Notes under the pieces: model-generated
What the model was told of the DNA's origin: nothing
Database searches by the model: none
Seen by the model: the letters and a program-made list of their open reading frames with translations, nothing else
Position numbers and translations under genes: made by a program
Source: Lachancea kluyveri NRRL Y-12651
Taxonomy: Eukaryota; Ascomycota; Saccharomycetes; Saccharomycetales; Saccharomycetaceae
DNA length: 64,000 nt
Reading direction: 5' to 3'
Assembly (NCBI GenBank): GCA_000149225.2
Contig: CM000694.1
Location: 1,365,623-1,429,622 of the forward strand
Shown: positions 47,736 through 59,800 of the stretch, in pieces
Layout: each line of letters opens with the position of its first letter
Position numbering within the stretch: position 1 is the stretch's first letter

Positions 47736-47746
47736 GCGATGAGCTC
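47736..47746 (+). promoter_or_regulatory. PAC element
   Basis: GCGATGAGCTC, a perfect PAC motif (Dot6/Tod6 site), lies 61-71 bp before the MDN1 start and 5 bp from the RRPE. The pair is the hallmark promoter of yeast ribosome-biogenesis genes. Confidence 0.8.
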
Positions 47747-47806
47747 TTGTTATAGAGATAAACACACCAGTGAAGACATCAATTTCGTCCTAGAAGTAAC
47801 AGAAAG

Positions 47807-50800
47807 ATGTCGGAAAATAGCATTCATTTGGATTTGGAAGCTTTTAAAGAAAGGTTTGATGTTTATAACGCGGCCTTCCCAGCTAGAAGATTGAAGTCTT
47901 ACTATAGCTTCGATACTAAATTGAATCCATATGACAATTTGTCTTTGTTGGCCGAAGAAGCTTTGAATCCAAATAATACCGTTGCCTATCTATTCATTTA
48001 CAAACCTATTTTTATTGAACTAGTTTCAAGATGGGTTTCGGAGAAAGATGCCAGTAAATCTGTGAGCATTGTGGATTCGATTGCGAGGGTTATTACGTTG
48101 TGCCCGGAGATCGTAGGTTTGGCCGAGTTTTACATTAGTAAACAACATGAATATCTAAGTGTTGTGTTGCAAACCTACAAATCTCAAGAAGAACATGTCC
48201 TTTTTAAGATTTTATTGGCGTATTACAGGCTCTTGTTTCAAGATAAAGAGCGTTTCCTTAAATACATTAAACCAGATGTACTATATCCGCTGCTGCAGGC
48301 CTCTTTTTCCAGTGACATAATAAAGTTTTTGACTGTCAAGGTGCTATCCACTTATTTTGATATGGCAGAAGTTGCCACTGAAAGAATGCTGAATAGTAAC
48401 ATTGGCGTACAACCAACTCTGACTGGTGATTACGAAAACGGCTGTAAGGTTGATTACAAATTCCTCGAACTAAACGAAGCCAAAAGGTTTTCTAACTTTT
48501 CAAAATTAACTATTGTGGAGGATGATCTTATTAAACGTAATGTTTACACTATTGATTCTCAACATCTAAGCGAATTTGTCGTTTCTATTTGTGATGTTTT
48601 GATTCCCAAGATAAACGAAAAATCCTATTTGAAAGATGTTTACAAAGGAGAACTAGTACCTACAAAAAAGTCCGTTACTGCGATTCGTCAACTGGCCAAA
48701 CACATTCAGAAATCTCAACCTGTGATGGTCGTTGGCAAAGCTGGCTCAGGTAAAACTTTTTTGATCAATGAGTTAAGCAAATATATGGGCTGTTATGATT
48801 CCATTATTAGAATTCATCTAGGTGAACAAACCGATGCTAAACTGCTATTGGGTACATACACATCTGGTCAAAAGCCGGGCACCTTTGAATGGAGATCTGG
48901 TGTTTTAACAACTGCTGTCAAAGAGGGTAGATGGGTCCTCATCGAAGACATCGATAAAGCACCAACCGAGGTTTTGTCCGTACTATTGACATTACTGGAA
49001 AAGCGGGAGCTAACGATTCCATCAAGAGGTGAAGTAGTCAAGGCTTCTAACGGTTTTCAGTTGATTTCCACTATTAGAAGTCGTGAAGACGATACAAGAG
49101 GCAGGAGCAAAAGTTACGCTCATGACATTATCGGTATGAGGTTGTGGAAAACAGTTCAATTAGAAGAGCCTAACGAAGATGATTTGCGCATGATCCTTTG
49201 CCACAAGTATCCAGTTTTATCGAATCTAGTTCCAAGATTTATTAAAACATATCAATCAGTGAAAGAAATTTATTCAAATCCACAATTTATATCTTTGAAC
49301 AGGGGTGTTCACCCAAGGGTTATTTCGGTTAGGGACTTGGTAAAGCTGTGCAATAGGGTGAACGTTTTGTTTTCGAATAATAACATTAATAAAGCGGACC
49401 AATTGATAGAGTCTGCAGTTTATGATAGTATTTTCTCGGAAGCTGCTGACTGTTTTGCCAGTGCAATTAGTGAAGCTCGTGCATTAAGTCCATTGATTCA
49501 AAGTATAGGCGAATCCTTAGAAGTGTCCACATCCAGAATTGCCCTTTTTCTATCTAAACATGTTCCTACGTTTGAAGACCAACATGACTGTATCAAGATT
49601 GGCAGAGCTCAGCTCTCAAAGTCTAAACTATCCATCCAGAAAAAGTCTGCTAACTCCACTTCCTTCGCTAGAACCAACCATTCTTTGAGATTAATGGAAC
49701 AAATCGGAGTCTCGGTCCAAATGTCCGAACCAGTACTTTTGGTGGGTGAAACAGGTACGGGTAAGACTACCGTTGTCCAGCAAGTAGCCAAGTTGATGAA
49801 CAAGTCTCTTACCGTCATAAATGTCTCTCAACAAACAGAAAGTGGTGATCTACTCGGTGGCTACAAGCCTGTAAACTGTAAAACTGTTGCTATTCCAATT
49901 TTAGAAACTTTTGAGGGTTTATTTGCCATTACTTTTTCTTTAAAAAAGAATGAGAGATTTTATAAAATATTACACAAATGTTTCAACAAAAGTCAATGGA
50001 AAAATGTTGTCAAATTGTGGAATGAGGCATTCAAAATGGCCAAAAATCTTTTAACCAAGGAAGAAGAGCACGATACTGTGGACAAAAAGAAAAAGAAGAG
50101 AAGACTAGACTCTCACGAAAAGCAATTACTATTGGACAAATGGGTTGAATTTCATGAAACTGTAAAAAAATTTGAACTACAGTCTAGCTCTATTGATAAC
50201 TCTTTCGTGTTCAACTTTATCGAAGGTTCCTTGGTCAAGGCTGTCCGAAATGGTGATTGGTTACTATTAGATGAAGTCAATTTAGCTTCCGCTGACACTC
50301 TCGAGAGCATCTCAGATTTGCTCACTGAAGCATCTTCAAGAAGTATTTTATTGTCAGAAAAAGGTGAAGCAGAATCTATCAAAGCTCACTCCGATTTTAG
50401 AATCTTTGCGTGTATGAACCCCGCCACAGATGTCGGTAAAAGAGATTTACCTCCAGGAATAAGGTCTAGATTCAGTGAGATTTATGTTCATTCACCAGAT
50501 CGGGATATCACCGATTTGCTCTCGATTATTGATAAATATATCAGCAAATACAGCGTTAGTGATGAATGGGTCGGAAATGACATCGCACAATTATACTTGG
50601 AATCAAAGAAGCTCGCAGAACAGAATCAAATTGTTGATGGTTCAAATCAAAAGCCTCATTTCAGTATTCGTACTTTGACCCGTACTTTGATTTATGTTTG
50701 TGACATCGTGAAAATTTACGGTCTACGTCGGTCTTTATATGAGGGTTTCTGTATGAGTTTCTTGACATTGTTAGATGGAAAATCTGAAGCGCTTTTAAAA

Positions 50801-53800
50801 CCTTTAATCGAAAAGTATACCCTGGGGAGATTGAAAAATGCAAAATCCGTTGTTTCCCAAATTCCTCCGTCACCTGGTCCAGAATACATAAAGTTTAAAC
50901 ATTATTGGATGAAAAAAGGTTCATGCGAGACTACTGACCAACCACATTACATTATAACACCTTTTGTTGAGAAAAATATGTTAAACTTGGTTAGAGCGAC
51001 TTCTGGTAGAAGGTTTCCAGTATTGGTTCAGGGGCCTACTTCTGCTGGTAAGACAAGTATGATCAAATATTTGGCTGATATCACTGGCCATAAATTTGTG
51101 CGTATAAATAATCACGAACACACTGACTTACAAGAATACCTTGGTACTTATGTCACCGACGACACTGGTAAGTTATCCTTTAAGGAAGGTGTTTTAGTTG
51201 AAGCCCTAAGAAAGGGCCACTGGATCGTTTTAGATGAATTGAATTTGGCCCCTACGGATGTCTTAGAAGCACTGAACAGATTATTAGACGACAATAGAGA
51301 GTTGTTTATTCCAGAAACACAAGAAGTTATTCATCCTCATCCTGATTTCATGCTGTTTGCCACACAGAATCCACCGGGAATTTACGGAGGTCGTAAGGTT
51401 TTATCGAGGGCCTTTAGAAATCGTTTCTTAGAATTACATTTCGATGACATTCCGCAAGATGAATTAGAAATTATTCTGCGCGAGCGCTGTCAGATTGCTC
51501 CATCTTACGCGACGAAAATTGTTGAAGTTTATCGTCAACTATCTGTTCAACGTTCAGCGAATCGTTTGTTTGAACAAAAGAATAGCTTTGCCACTTTACG
51601 TGATCTTTTCCGTTGGGCTCTAAGAGAAGCAGTAGGTTATGAACAACTTGCTGCCAACGGGTACATGCTATTAGCAGAGAGGTGCAGAAATCCAGAAGAA
51701 AAGATTGTTATCAAATCTGTTTTGGAAAAAGTAATGAAAGTTAAACTTCACATGGACAGTTATTATGAGAGCTTAGAAAATAGAGATTTGATGGAAATAG
51801 AAAGCACAGTTGTCTGGACTAAGGCGATGCGTCGCTTAGCTGTTCTAGTCTCTACTTGTTTGCAAAATAACGAACCTATCCTATTGGTTGGTGAAACTGG
51901 ATGTGGTAAGACTACAGTTTGCCAATTGATTGCACAATACATGAAAAAACAACTAATAACTATTAATGCTCACCAAAACACTGAAACTGGTGATATCTTA
52001 GGTGCCCAAAGACCTATTCGTAACAGGTCAGAAATGCAAGCAAAATTAGTTAAATCTTTGAAAGAAGCTCTGAGAATCCCTGATGATAATAACGATCATG
52101 ACTTGGAAGAATTGTTAAACCTATACGATAGTTCTTCGACAGGAGAGCTTCCTGAAGAACATAAAGTGTCCATCCGAAAGCAAAGGGACGCTCTGAGTGT
52201 TCTTTTTGAATGGTGTGATGGGCCACTAATTCAAGCATTAAAATCAGGTGACTTTTTTTTGCTAGATGAAATTTCTCTTGCAGATGACTCTGTCTTAGAA
52301 AGACTGAACAGTGTCTTGGAGCCAGAAAGGAGTTTATTGCTAGCCGAAAAAGGTACCTCTGACAGTTTTATAACTGCAAAGGATGGTTTCCAGTTTTTTG
52401 CCACCATGAATCCAGGTGGTGACTACGGTAAGAAGGAGTTATCCCCGGCATTGAGAAATCGTTTTACCGAAATCTGGGTTCCGTCCATGGAAGATTTTGA
52501 AGATGTCGCCTTGATTGTTCTCTCTAAACTAAAAGATAAGGTAAAACCATTGACCGAACAGATAGTCAAGTTCTCTGAATGGTTTGGTAAGCACTTCGGC
52601 GGTGGAAAAGCAACAACAGGCTTAATATCATTGCGTGATATTCTGGCCTGGGTTGAGTTCATCAATTCAACTTATTCAAAGATTTCAAACCCAGAATCCG
52701 CTCTACTGCATGGTGCAGCAATGGTTTTTATTGATGCTCTTGGTACCAACAATACGTCCTATTTGGCTGAAAATGAGGACAGATTGAGGCTACAAAAACT
52801 TGAATGTGTTCAGATGCTGTCCAATTTGGCTGGTGAGGATTTACTCAAGTACTTTATTCAAGACTTTAGTGTGGAAATTTCAAGCGGAGTTTTACGCAGC
52901 GGTTTGTTTGAATTGAATAGAAAAGAAGGGAGCGTGTCAACTCCGGCCTTTAATCTTTCTGCGCCAACTACCGCCGCTAATTTAATGAGAGTCATTAGAG
53001 CCATGCAAGTCCAGAAGCCAATTTTATTAGAGGGTAGCCCAGGTGTAGGTAAAACGAGTCTGATATCTGCGTTAGCTGAATGTACGGGCAACAAACTGAC
53101 CCGTATTAATCTTTCAGAACAAACTGACTTAGTTGATTTATTTGGGTCTGATGCCCCTGGTGAGAGAACTGGTGAGTTTGTTTGGCGTGATGCCCCATTT
53201 TTAAGGGCCATGCAAAAAGGTGAATGGGTTCTTTTAGATGAAATGAACCTTGCATCACAATCTGTCCTAGAAGGTTTAAATGCCTGTCTCGACCACCGTG
53301 GTGAAGCTTATATTCCAGAACTAGACAAGTCTTTTACTCGTCACCCAAACTTCCTAGTATTTGCTGCTCAAAATCCTCAGTACCAGGGTGGTGGTAGAAA
53401 AGGTCTACCAAAATCCTTTGTCAATCGTTTCAGTGTTGTTTATGTTGATACTTTGACAGCAAACGACTTGTTGCTGATTGCAAAGCATCTGTATCCGAAT
53501 ATCGATCCTGATATTTGCACCAAGATGATAAAAATCATGTCAACGTTGGAAGAAGACGTTAGCAATAAAAAACTATGGGGATCTGCCGGAGCTCCATGGG
53601 AATTTAATTTAAGAGATACTTTAAGATGGTTAAAGCTTTTGGATGGCAGGTCAATCTGTGAAGATATTCAGCCATTTGATTTTCTGGATATTATTGTTAA
53701 GCAAAGATTTCGTACACACAGCGATAGACAACATGCTCATGAGTTGATTGAAAGTATTTTTGGCAGATATGAAAAGCGAGATGATTACTATCAATTAGGC

Positions 53801-56800
53801 CAGGATTTCTTACAAGTTAACGGAGAGATTGTCAAAAGAAACTCTGTAGTCCAATATTCTTCTAATCATCACTTGGTTCCACTGCAGTCCAATTTTAGTC
53901 TCTACGAATCCATTATGAGATGTATCAACTATAACTGGCCTTTAATTATTGTTGGACCTACCAATGCGGGTAAGACAGAAATGATTAGGTTTGTCTCTAA
54001 TATTGTTGGTGCGAAGGTAGTCGAATTTTCCATGAACAGTGACATTGATAGTATGGATATCCTTGGTGGTTATGAACAGGTTGACTTGACTAGAAAAGTG
54101 TCTCACATAATTGATAAGCTTACGCGCGTTTTGAGGGAGCTACTAATTATAAACTTAGGTGTCAAGAATGAAGAGCATGATGCGATTTTTGCAGCTTTGG
54201 CCCTTTTCGATCATATCTCCACAAATTCAGTTACCGCTTCAAACTTTGAAATATTCCGTTCACTATTCAAAAAATTTATTGTCTTTGTACAGGACAATGA
54301 AGTGCTTCTTGAAATTTCTAACAACATCGAACGTTTGTCAACTGCGATTGAAAAGGAGAACTCCGTAAAATTTGAATGGTTTGATGGGTTGTTAGTTAGG
54401 GCAGTCGAGCAAGGCCATTGGTTAATTTTGGACAATGCCAACCTATGTTCTCCATCTGTTTTAGACAGATTGAACTCTTTATTGGAAAGTGAAGGTTCAT
54501 TAATCATCAATGAGTGTAGTTTAGGTGATGGTCAACCGAGGATAGTTCAGCCACACCCTAATTTCAGGCTATTTTTAACGGTGGATCCGAGATATGGTGA
54601 GCTGTCTAGGGCTATGAGAAACAGGGGTATTGAAATTTACGTTGAAGACTTGCAAACTAGATCAACTAAATTTGACAAACTGGTGTTAGGATACCCTGAT
54701 AGTGATACTACACCTGCAGATGTAGAAGAGAACTTGGAAGCAATGTCTCTGACTGAGAAAAGGGCTGCTACTCCTTTATCAGCTTTCGTTTCCCCAAAAC
54801 ATTCCTTTGTTGCACCTTTCACCAAAATCCATGATATTATACTTTTATCAAGTGATGAGGTTTCGAATAGTGTGATCAGCATTCTTCCATTGCTTACCTC
54901 CCAAAGGGTCGAAGATTGGAAAAACAATGTTTTTTCTAACAAAGAGTTTGAAGAGAGGGATACTATAGAAAGACTGGCTTCGTTCTTCTCCTTCATGGTA
55001 GAAGTAGGTGTTGTGGACAAATTAAAAGATCTTTATGACTGTACTTCCGGAAAAGCTATGGAGGTATTCCAAGAAAACAACAATTATATCATACACCAAT
55101 CCATTATCCCTGTTTTAAATGTTTACATTTTATCCACTTTAAGCGGTCACTTTAAAGAAGTCAACTCTTCTGAATCAACTTACTTATTTGAAGTTTTGAG
55201 CTTGCTTTTAAAGTCTATAGAGGAGCTGGAATTTACTCAGAAAAAATCCACACATGGAAAAATCAGTGAATTAAGCTACCTGGAACAGTCGGCTGCTATT
55301 CAAAATGGCCGTAACATCAAAAACCCCCCCAAAATTCCGATTTTCGGCTTATTGTTCAACTTGAAGGATTTTGTTCTAAATGCGTTGACCACAGAAAGTT
55401 TGTTCTCCAGTGAAAAGATATACAAGTTATATTTCAAGTTATACGTCATCTGGTTTGGTGCCTTTGAAACTTCTGCAAAACGGGATGAAGCCAAGTTAAG
55501 GGTATACCAAGAACTTCTAGAAAAATGGATTGGCGAAGCAGAAACTGATATCAAGGACTGTTCTAAAATCACAAGTATTGCTAAAGAATTTGGCAAATCG
55601 CTATCTTTGACTAGTGGTACCTCTATGACTCTTATTTGGGAGGAATTCAGGAAACGTTATCCATCCTCCACAGAATCTTGGGAACAGCACGATGCGATCC
55701 TTTCAATAGCTGCAAAGTTTGATCAGATTGCCGACGAACAGTTTTCCGACTCTTACACCATGATTCGTGATCTGAGAGAAATATTTGTTGGTCTGAATGA
55801 TGAGATTTTAAACAGTCGTAGTGACCAATTTGAAGTTATCACATCCAGGCTAGAATCAGGTATTGACCAGTTAAATCAAATTTCTTCCAACTTTTTGAAC
55901 AAAAGAAAACACTTCTTCAAGGAAGAGTTTACTTCTATACTAAGATTACTGTTCCATGATGATTCTGAAATGACAGAGATAATTTCCGAAGTGGCTTCTA
56001 ATTCTTCGATTTCAACCGAAAAATTGGTCAAGCTATATTCGAAGTCATATGCGTACCCTGCAGCTTTTGACTTATTATGGACTAAGAACGACGGAAAGTT
56101 TGTGTCTCACTTAAATTCCGTTTTCACGTCTTCTTTGCTCGAAAACGTCCTGAAGAAATCTAATTTGTTTAAAAATTTTGCCGGCAGTCAAATCAATCAG
56201 ACCCTTGATGATGCCAATTTATTATTATGTTCTTTGGTCAAATCATCTCGGTTTGTTCTCACTGACCAATTGGAGGTCTACAAAAACATTTTATTACAGT
56301 GGTACCACCGCATCTTGAAAATTCACACCGGCACTGAGACTAGCGAGCTGAAAATCCAGAGAGTTCTAGAGTTGGTCAATGATTCAAATGACAAGCTTTT
56401 TAAGCAAGTTCATGAACAATTTTTGCTTCCTGCTGTCTTGATACTGAACGAGTTTTGTACACCAGAGTCTTTGGGTAAGGCGTGGATTATTTTTTCTTCT
56501 GGTTTAATTCAACTATACGTTCCTAGTTCACCATATGACCCTGCTGTGCACGATTACGTCTTGTATGATAGCTTCACTAGACAGAAAAAGTTATCACAGG
56601 AACTAGTTGCCAGCTGGAAGAATTGTAGAACTGTTATCAGTGGCGATAGGCAAATTACGGCTGAAAAATTAATCGAGATCACTGATGATAGCGACGCACC
56701 AAAGAAGCCAAAGGTATATCGTCCAAGTGACCCTATAGATTCTCTCTTTGATGAGTGGTCTGCGTTTATGAACTCCACAGTCGACTTGAAGCCAGTAGAG

Positions 56801-59800
56801 AGATTACTTGAATCACTTGGCTCCTCTACACAGATGTCGTATAACCAGGTTGCAATGTTTCAACAAAATACGTCACAATTTTTGTCGAGATTAACAACAA
56901 GCTTCAAACGCTACTCTGATTTGAATGATATATTTGCTGGATACGTCTTCGGTTTGAAATTCGGGTTTGAATTAATTGCGAACGCCAAACAAGATGAGGC
57001 CAGAACTATTACCGTATCACCCCTATGGGCTATAGATACTACGGAGATTACCAATCCTGACAAAATAAATCACGCTTTCAACGAATTAAACAAATATTTC
57101 AAAGAAAGAACTGTTGAATCCTTAAATGTCGAAAGTGTGCTTGTCTTCTTTTTAAAATTGTTCAAGTTACATCGGAAAGAGACAAATATGATGGCAACTT
57201 TAAATGACGTATTACAAGTATTGTACTACAGATGGTCTCTACGTCGTATGAATGAGGAACAGAAAGCTCAGGAACAAGGTAGTATTTTCAGGTACAATGA
57301 CACTTCAGGTGATATTGAAGCTGACTTTAGGAAATTATTCCCTGATTATGAAGATGTTTTGAGTGTCAATGAAGGTAGTTCTAATGATAAGCCTGACTCA
57401 GTTAGTTTAGAGGACATTTACTATGAACTTGCTAAAGGGTACTTAGCTATTTTCGATAATGAAAATGAACATACTTTGTCGGATGTGGTCTATGAAGGTT
57501 CCCAGGTTAGCGATATCCTGTTGAAAAATGCTAACGAATTCAAGTCTCACAAGTTAAACGCCAGCAACCTGGTTTCAGTTGTGAACAAACTATCGCAAGA
57601 AATCGACACTTTTAGAGTTCCTATTAACAACAAAGATCTCGATTTCTACAGAGGTTATTCCATTGTTGAGACTAAGAGAGCTGTGCAATTAATCGAAAAG
57701 CTTTGGAATTCTGTGAACAATCTTTTGAAACAATGGCCAGAACATGCAACCCTAAAAGATTTGTTTAGAATATGCCAGGAGTTTTTGAGCTACCCAGCTA
57801 ATACGCCGATTGCCAGACTACTACAGAAAGTTGAGCAAGTTTACACGTTTGTTGTGGAATGGGAGAAATATGCTTCCGTTAAGGTCTCCTTAAGCGCACA
57901 TATAAAAGAAATCACTGATTTAATTGTGTCTTGGAGAAGATTAGAACTGCAAACATGGAACAGTCTTTTCAACTATGAAAATATACACATTGAAAGGAAC
58001 ATCGGCAAGTGGTGGTTCTATTTGTTCGAAACTATTATTGTCTCGAATAATACAACAGCTCAAAAACATGTGGATGAAATAGAGCAGGAGTACACTAAGT
58101 TATTGACCTCATTAAATGTGTTTTTTGGTAAGAGTACCTATGGTGAATTTGGCATCCGTCTTTCTCTAGTTAAGGCATTTGCTGAACACGTCAAGATGCT
58201 ACACGGTGACAAGTCCTTTGTTTTGGACGCGTTGAACAATATAGTATCATTCTATGAACAGTTCAAACCATCTATTGACGAGCATATTGCTACTGGTAGA
58301 AAGCATTTGGAGAAGGAAGTGTCTGAAGTCATCCTCCTAGCTAGCTGGAAGGACGTCAATGTGGACGCTCTGAAACAAAGTTCTCGTCGGTCACATAATA
58401 GTTTGTACAAACTAGTCCGCAAATACCGTGACATATTATCTGGAGAGGTTTCTAACCTTATTGAGAATGGTATTCCTGCGACACAAAAAGCTTCCAGTAA
58501 GGTAGAAGTTACTACTTCACCTCACTTTAGAACGATCGACCTCAAGATGGCAAAAGAACTAGTGAAGGGTATTTCTTCTTGGGATTCGAGATCCAAAGCT
58601 TTAAAAAACATTGATCTAGTGGACAAAAACATGCAATTATACGTCTCTAAAATTTCAGGTCAAGATTTCCCAGATTTGTATGATTTTGCCCATGAGCTAT
58701 CAAAAGAAGCAAACCGTTTACGTGATGAAACCCCTAAAACGTTTACAAAAGAAAATAAAAAACAATTGGCAGCTTTGAAAACTCAAAAAAGGAAAGCTTT
58801 AAGTGACGCTCTTAAGGAGCTAAGGAGAATCGGTTTGAAAACCAGTTTTAGGGAAGATATTCGTAGAGTACTGGGTACTGTGACTTCCATACTGTCCAAT
58901 AGTAAATCTTTCAAAGACACAGAGTTGGAATCTTCTGATGAATACTTCTTTAGAGTCTTGGACTTATTACCACGCTTAAGAAGTGCCATCTCGAATCCTG
59001 CCGAAGACATTCCTGTTAATGACAGTGAAAAGGGTATGGTTATTGCTGAAAACCTAATATTTTCCTTGATAGCTACTAGGGGTCCACTATCAAAAATAGC
59101 TAAAGATTTCAAATATTTGGATGAGTTAAGAACAGATCTGGAAGACATCGCTCTTTCAAAAGAAAAATTTCAAAATTTCTCACTAAGAAACAACTTTACA
59201 CTGTTCAAAATCATTTGTGAATGGCTGCCAAAGCTTATTGACTATGCTATCGAGACTTTGTACTTCAGTGCTAGAGTTACCAAAGACAAGGTTGATGTTT
59301 CCTTCCTGGAAAACACTAAAACAAAAATATTAAACTTTGAGTCTATTGCCTCTAAGTATAGGATTTTGAATGGAGATACCGAAGAGACTTTACAAAGATT
59401 TGAAACCTTCGTCAACGAATTCTTGTTCACTCTATCCTCTCACAAAGAATCGAACTTATACTTCATCTATGAAACCATCATTAAATGGATCAACGAACAG
59501 TCAAGTAAAAGTATCAAGATTGAGAAAAAATGTACCAGTATCCCATTGGAAGCAGTTGACCAGGCCTTCCGTAAAATTCATATATCGATCATGGTATCTC
59601 TCCAAAAGCTGATGGAAGTTCAAGGTGACCCAATTAATGAAGAGGAAGATAAGTGGCTAGTTGAATCAAACAGAAGAATTATGGGTAATGTCAAACTTCT
59701 CCACTCAGGTAGAGTTACATCAAATATATCAGAAGCTGTTGATTTGATTAAATGCTCAGACTTTAATTCTGATGACTCAAAGTTGGTATCTGCCGTTGTC

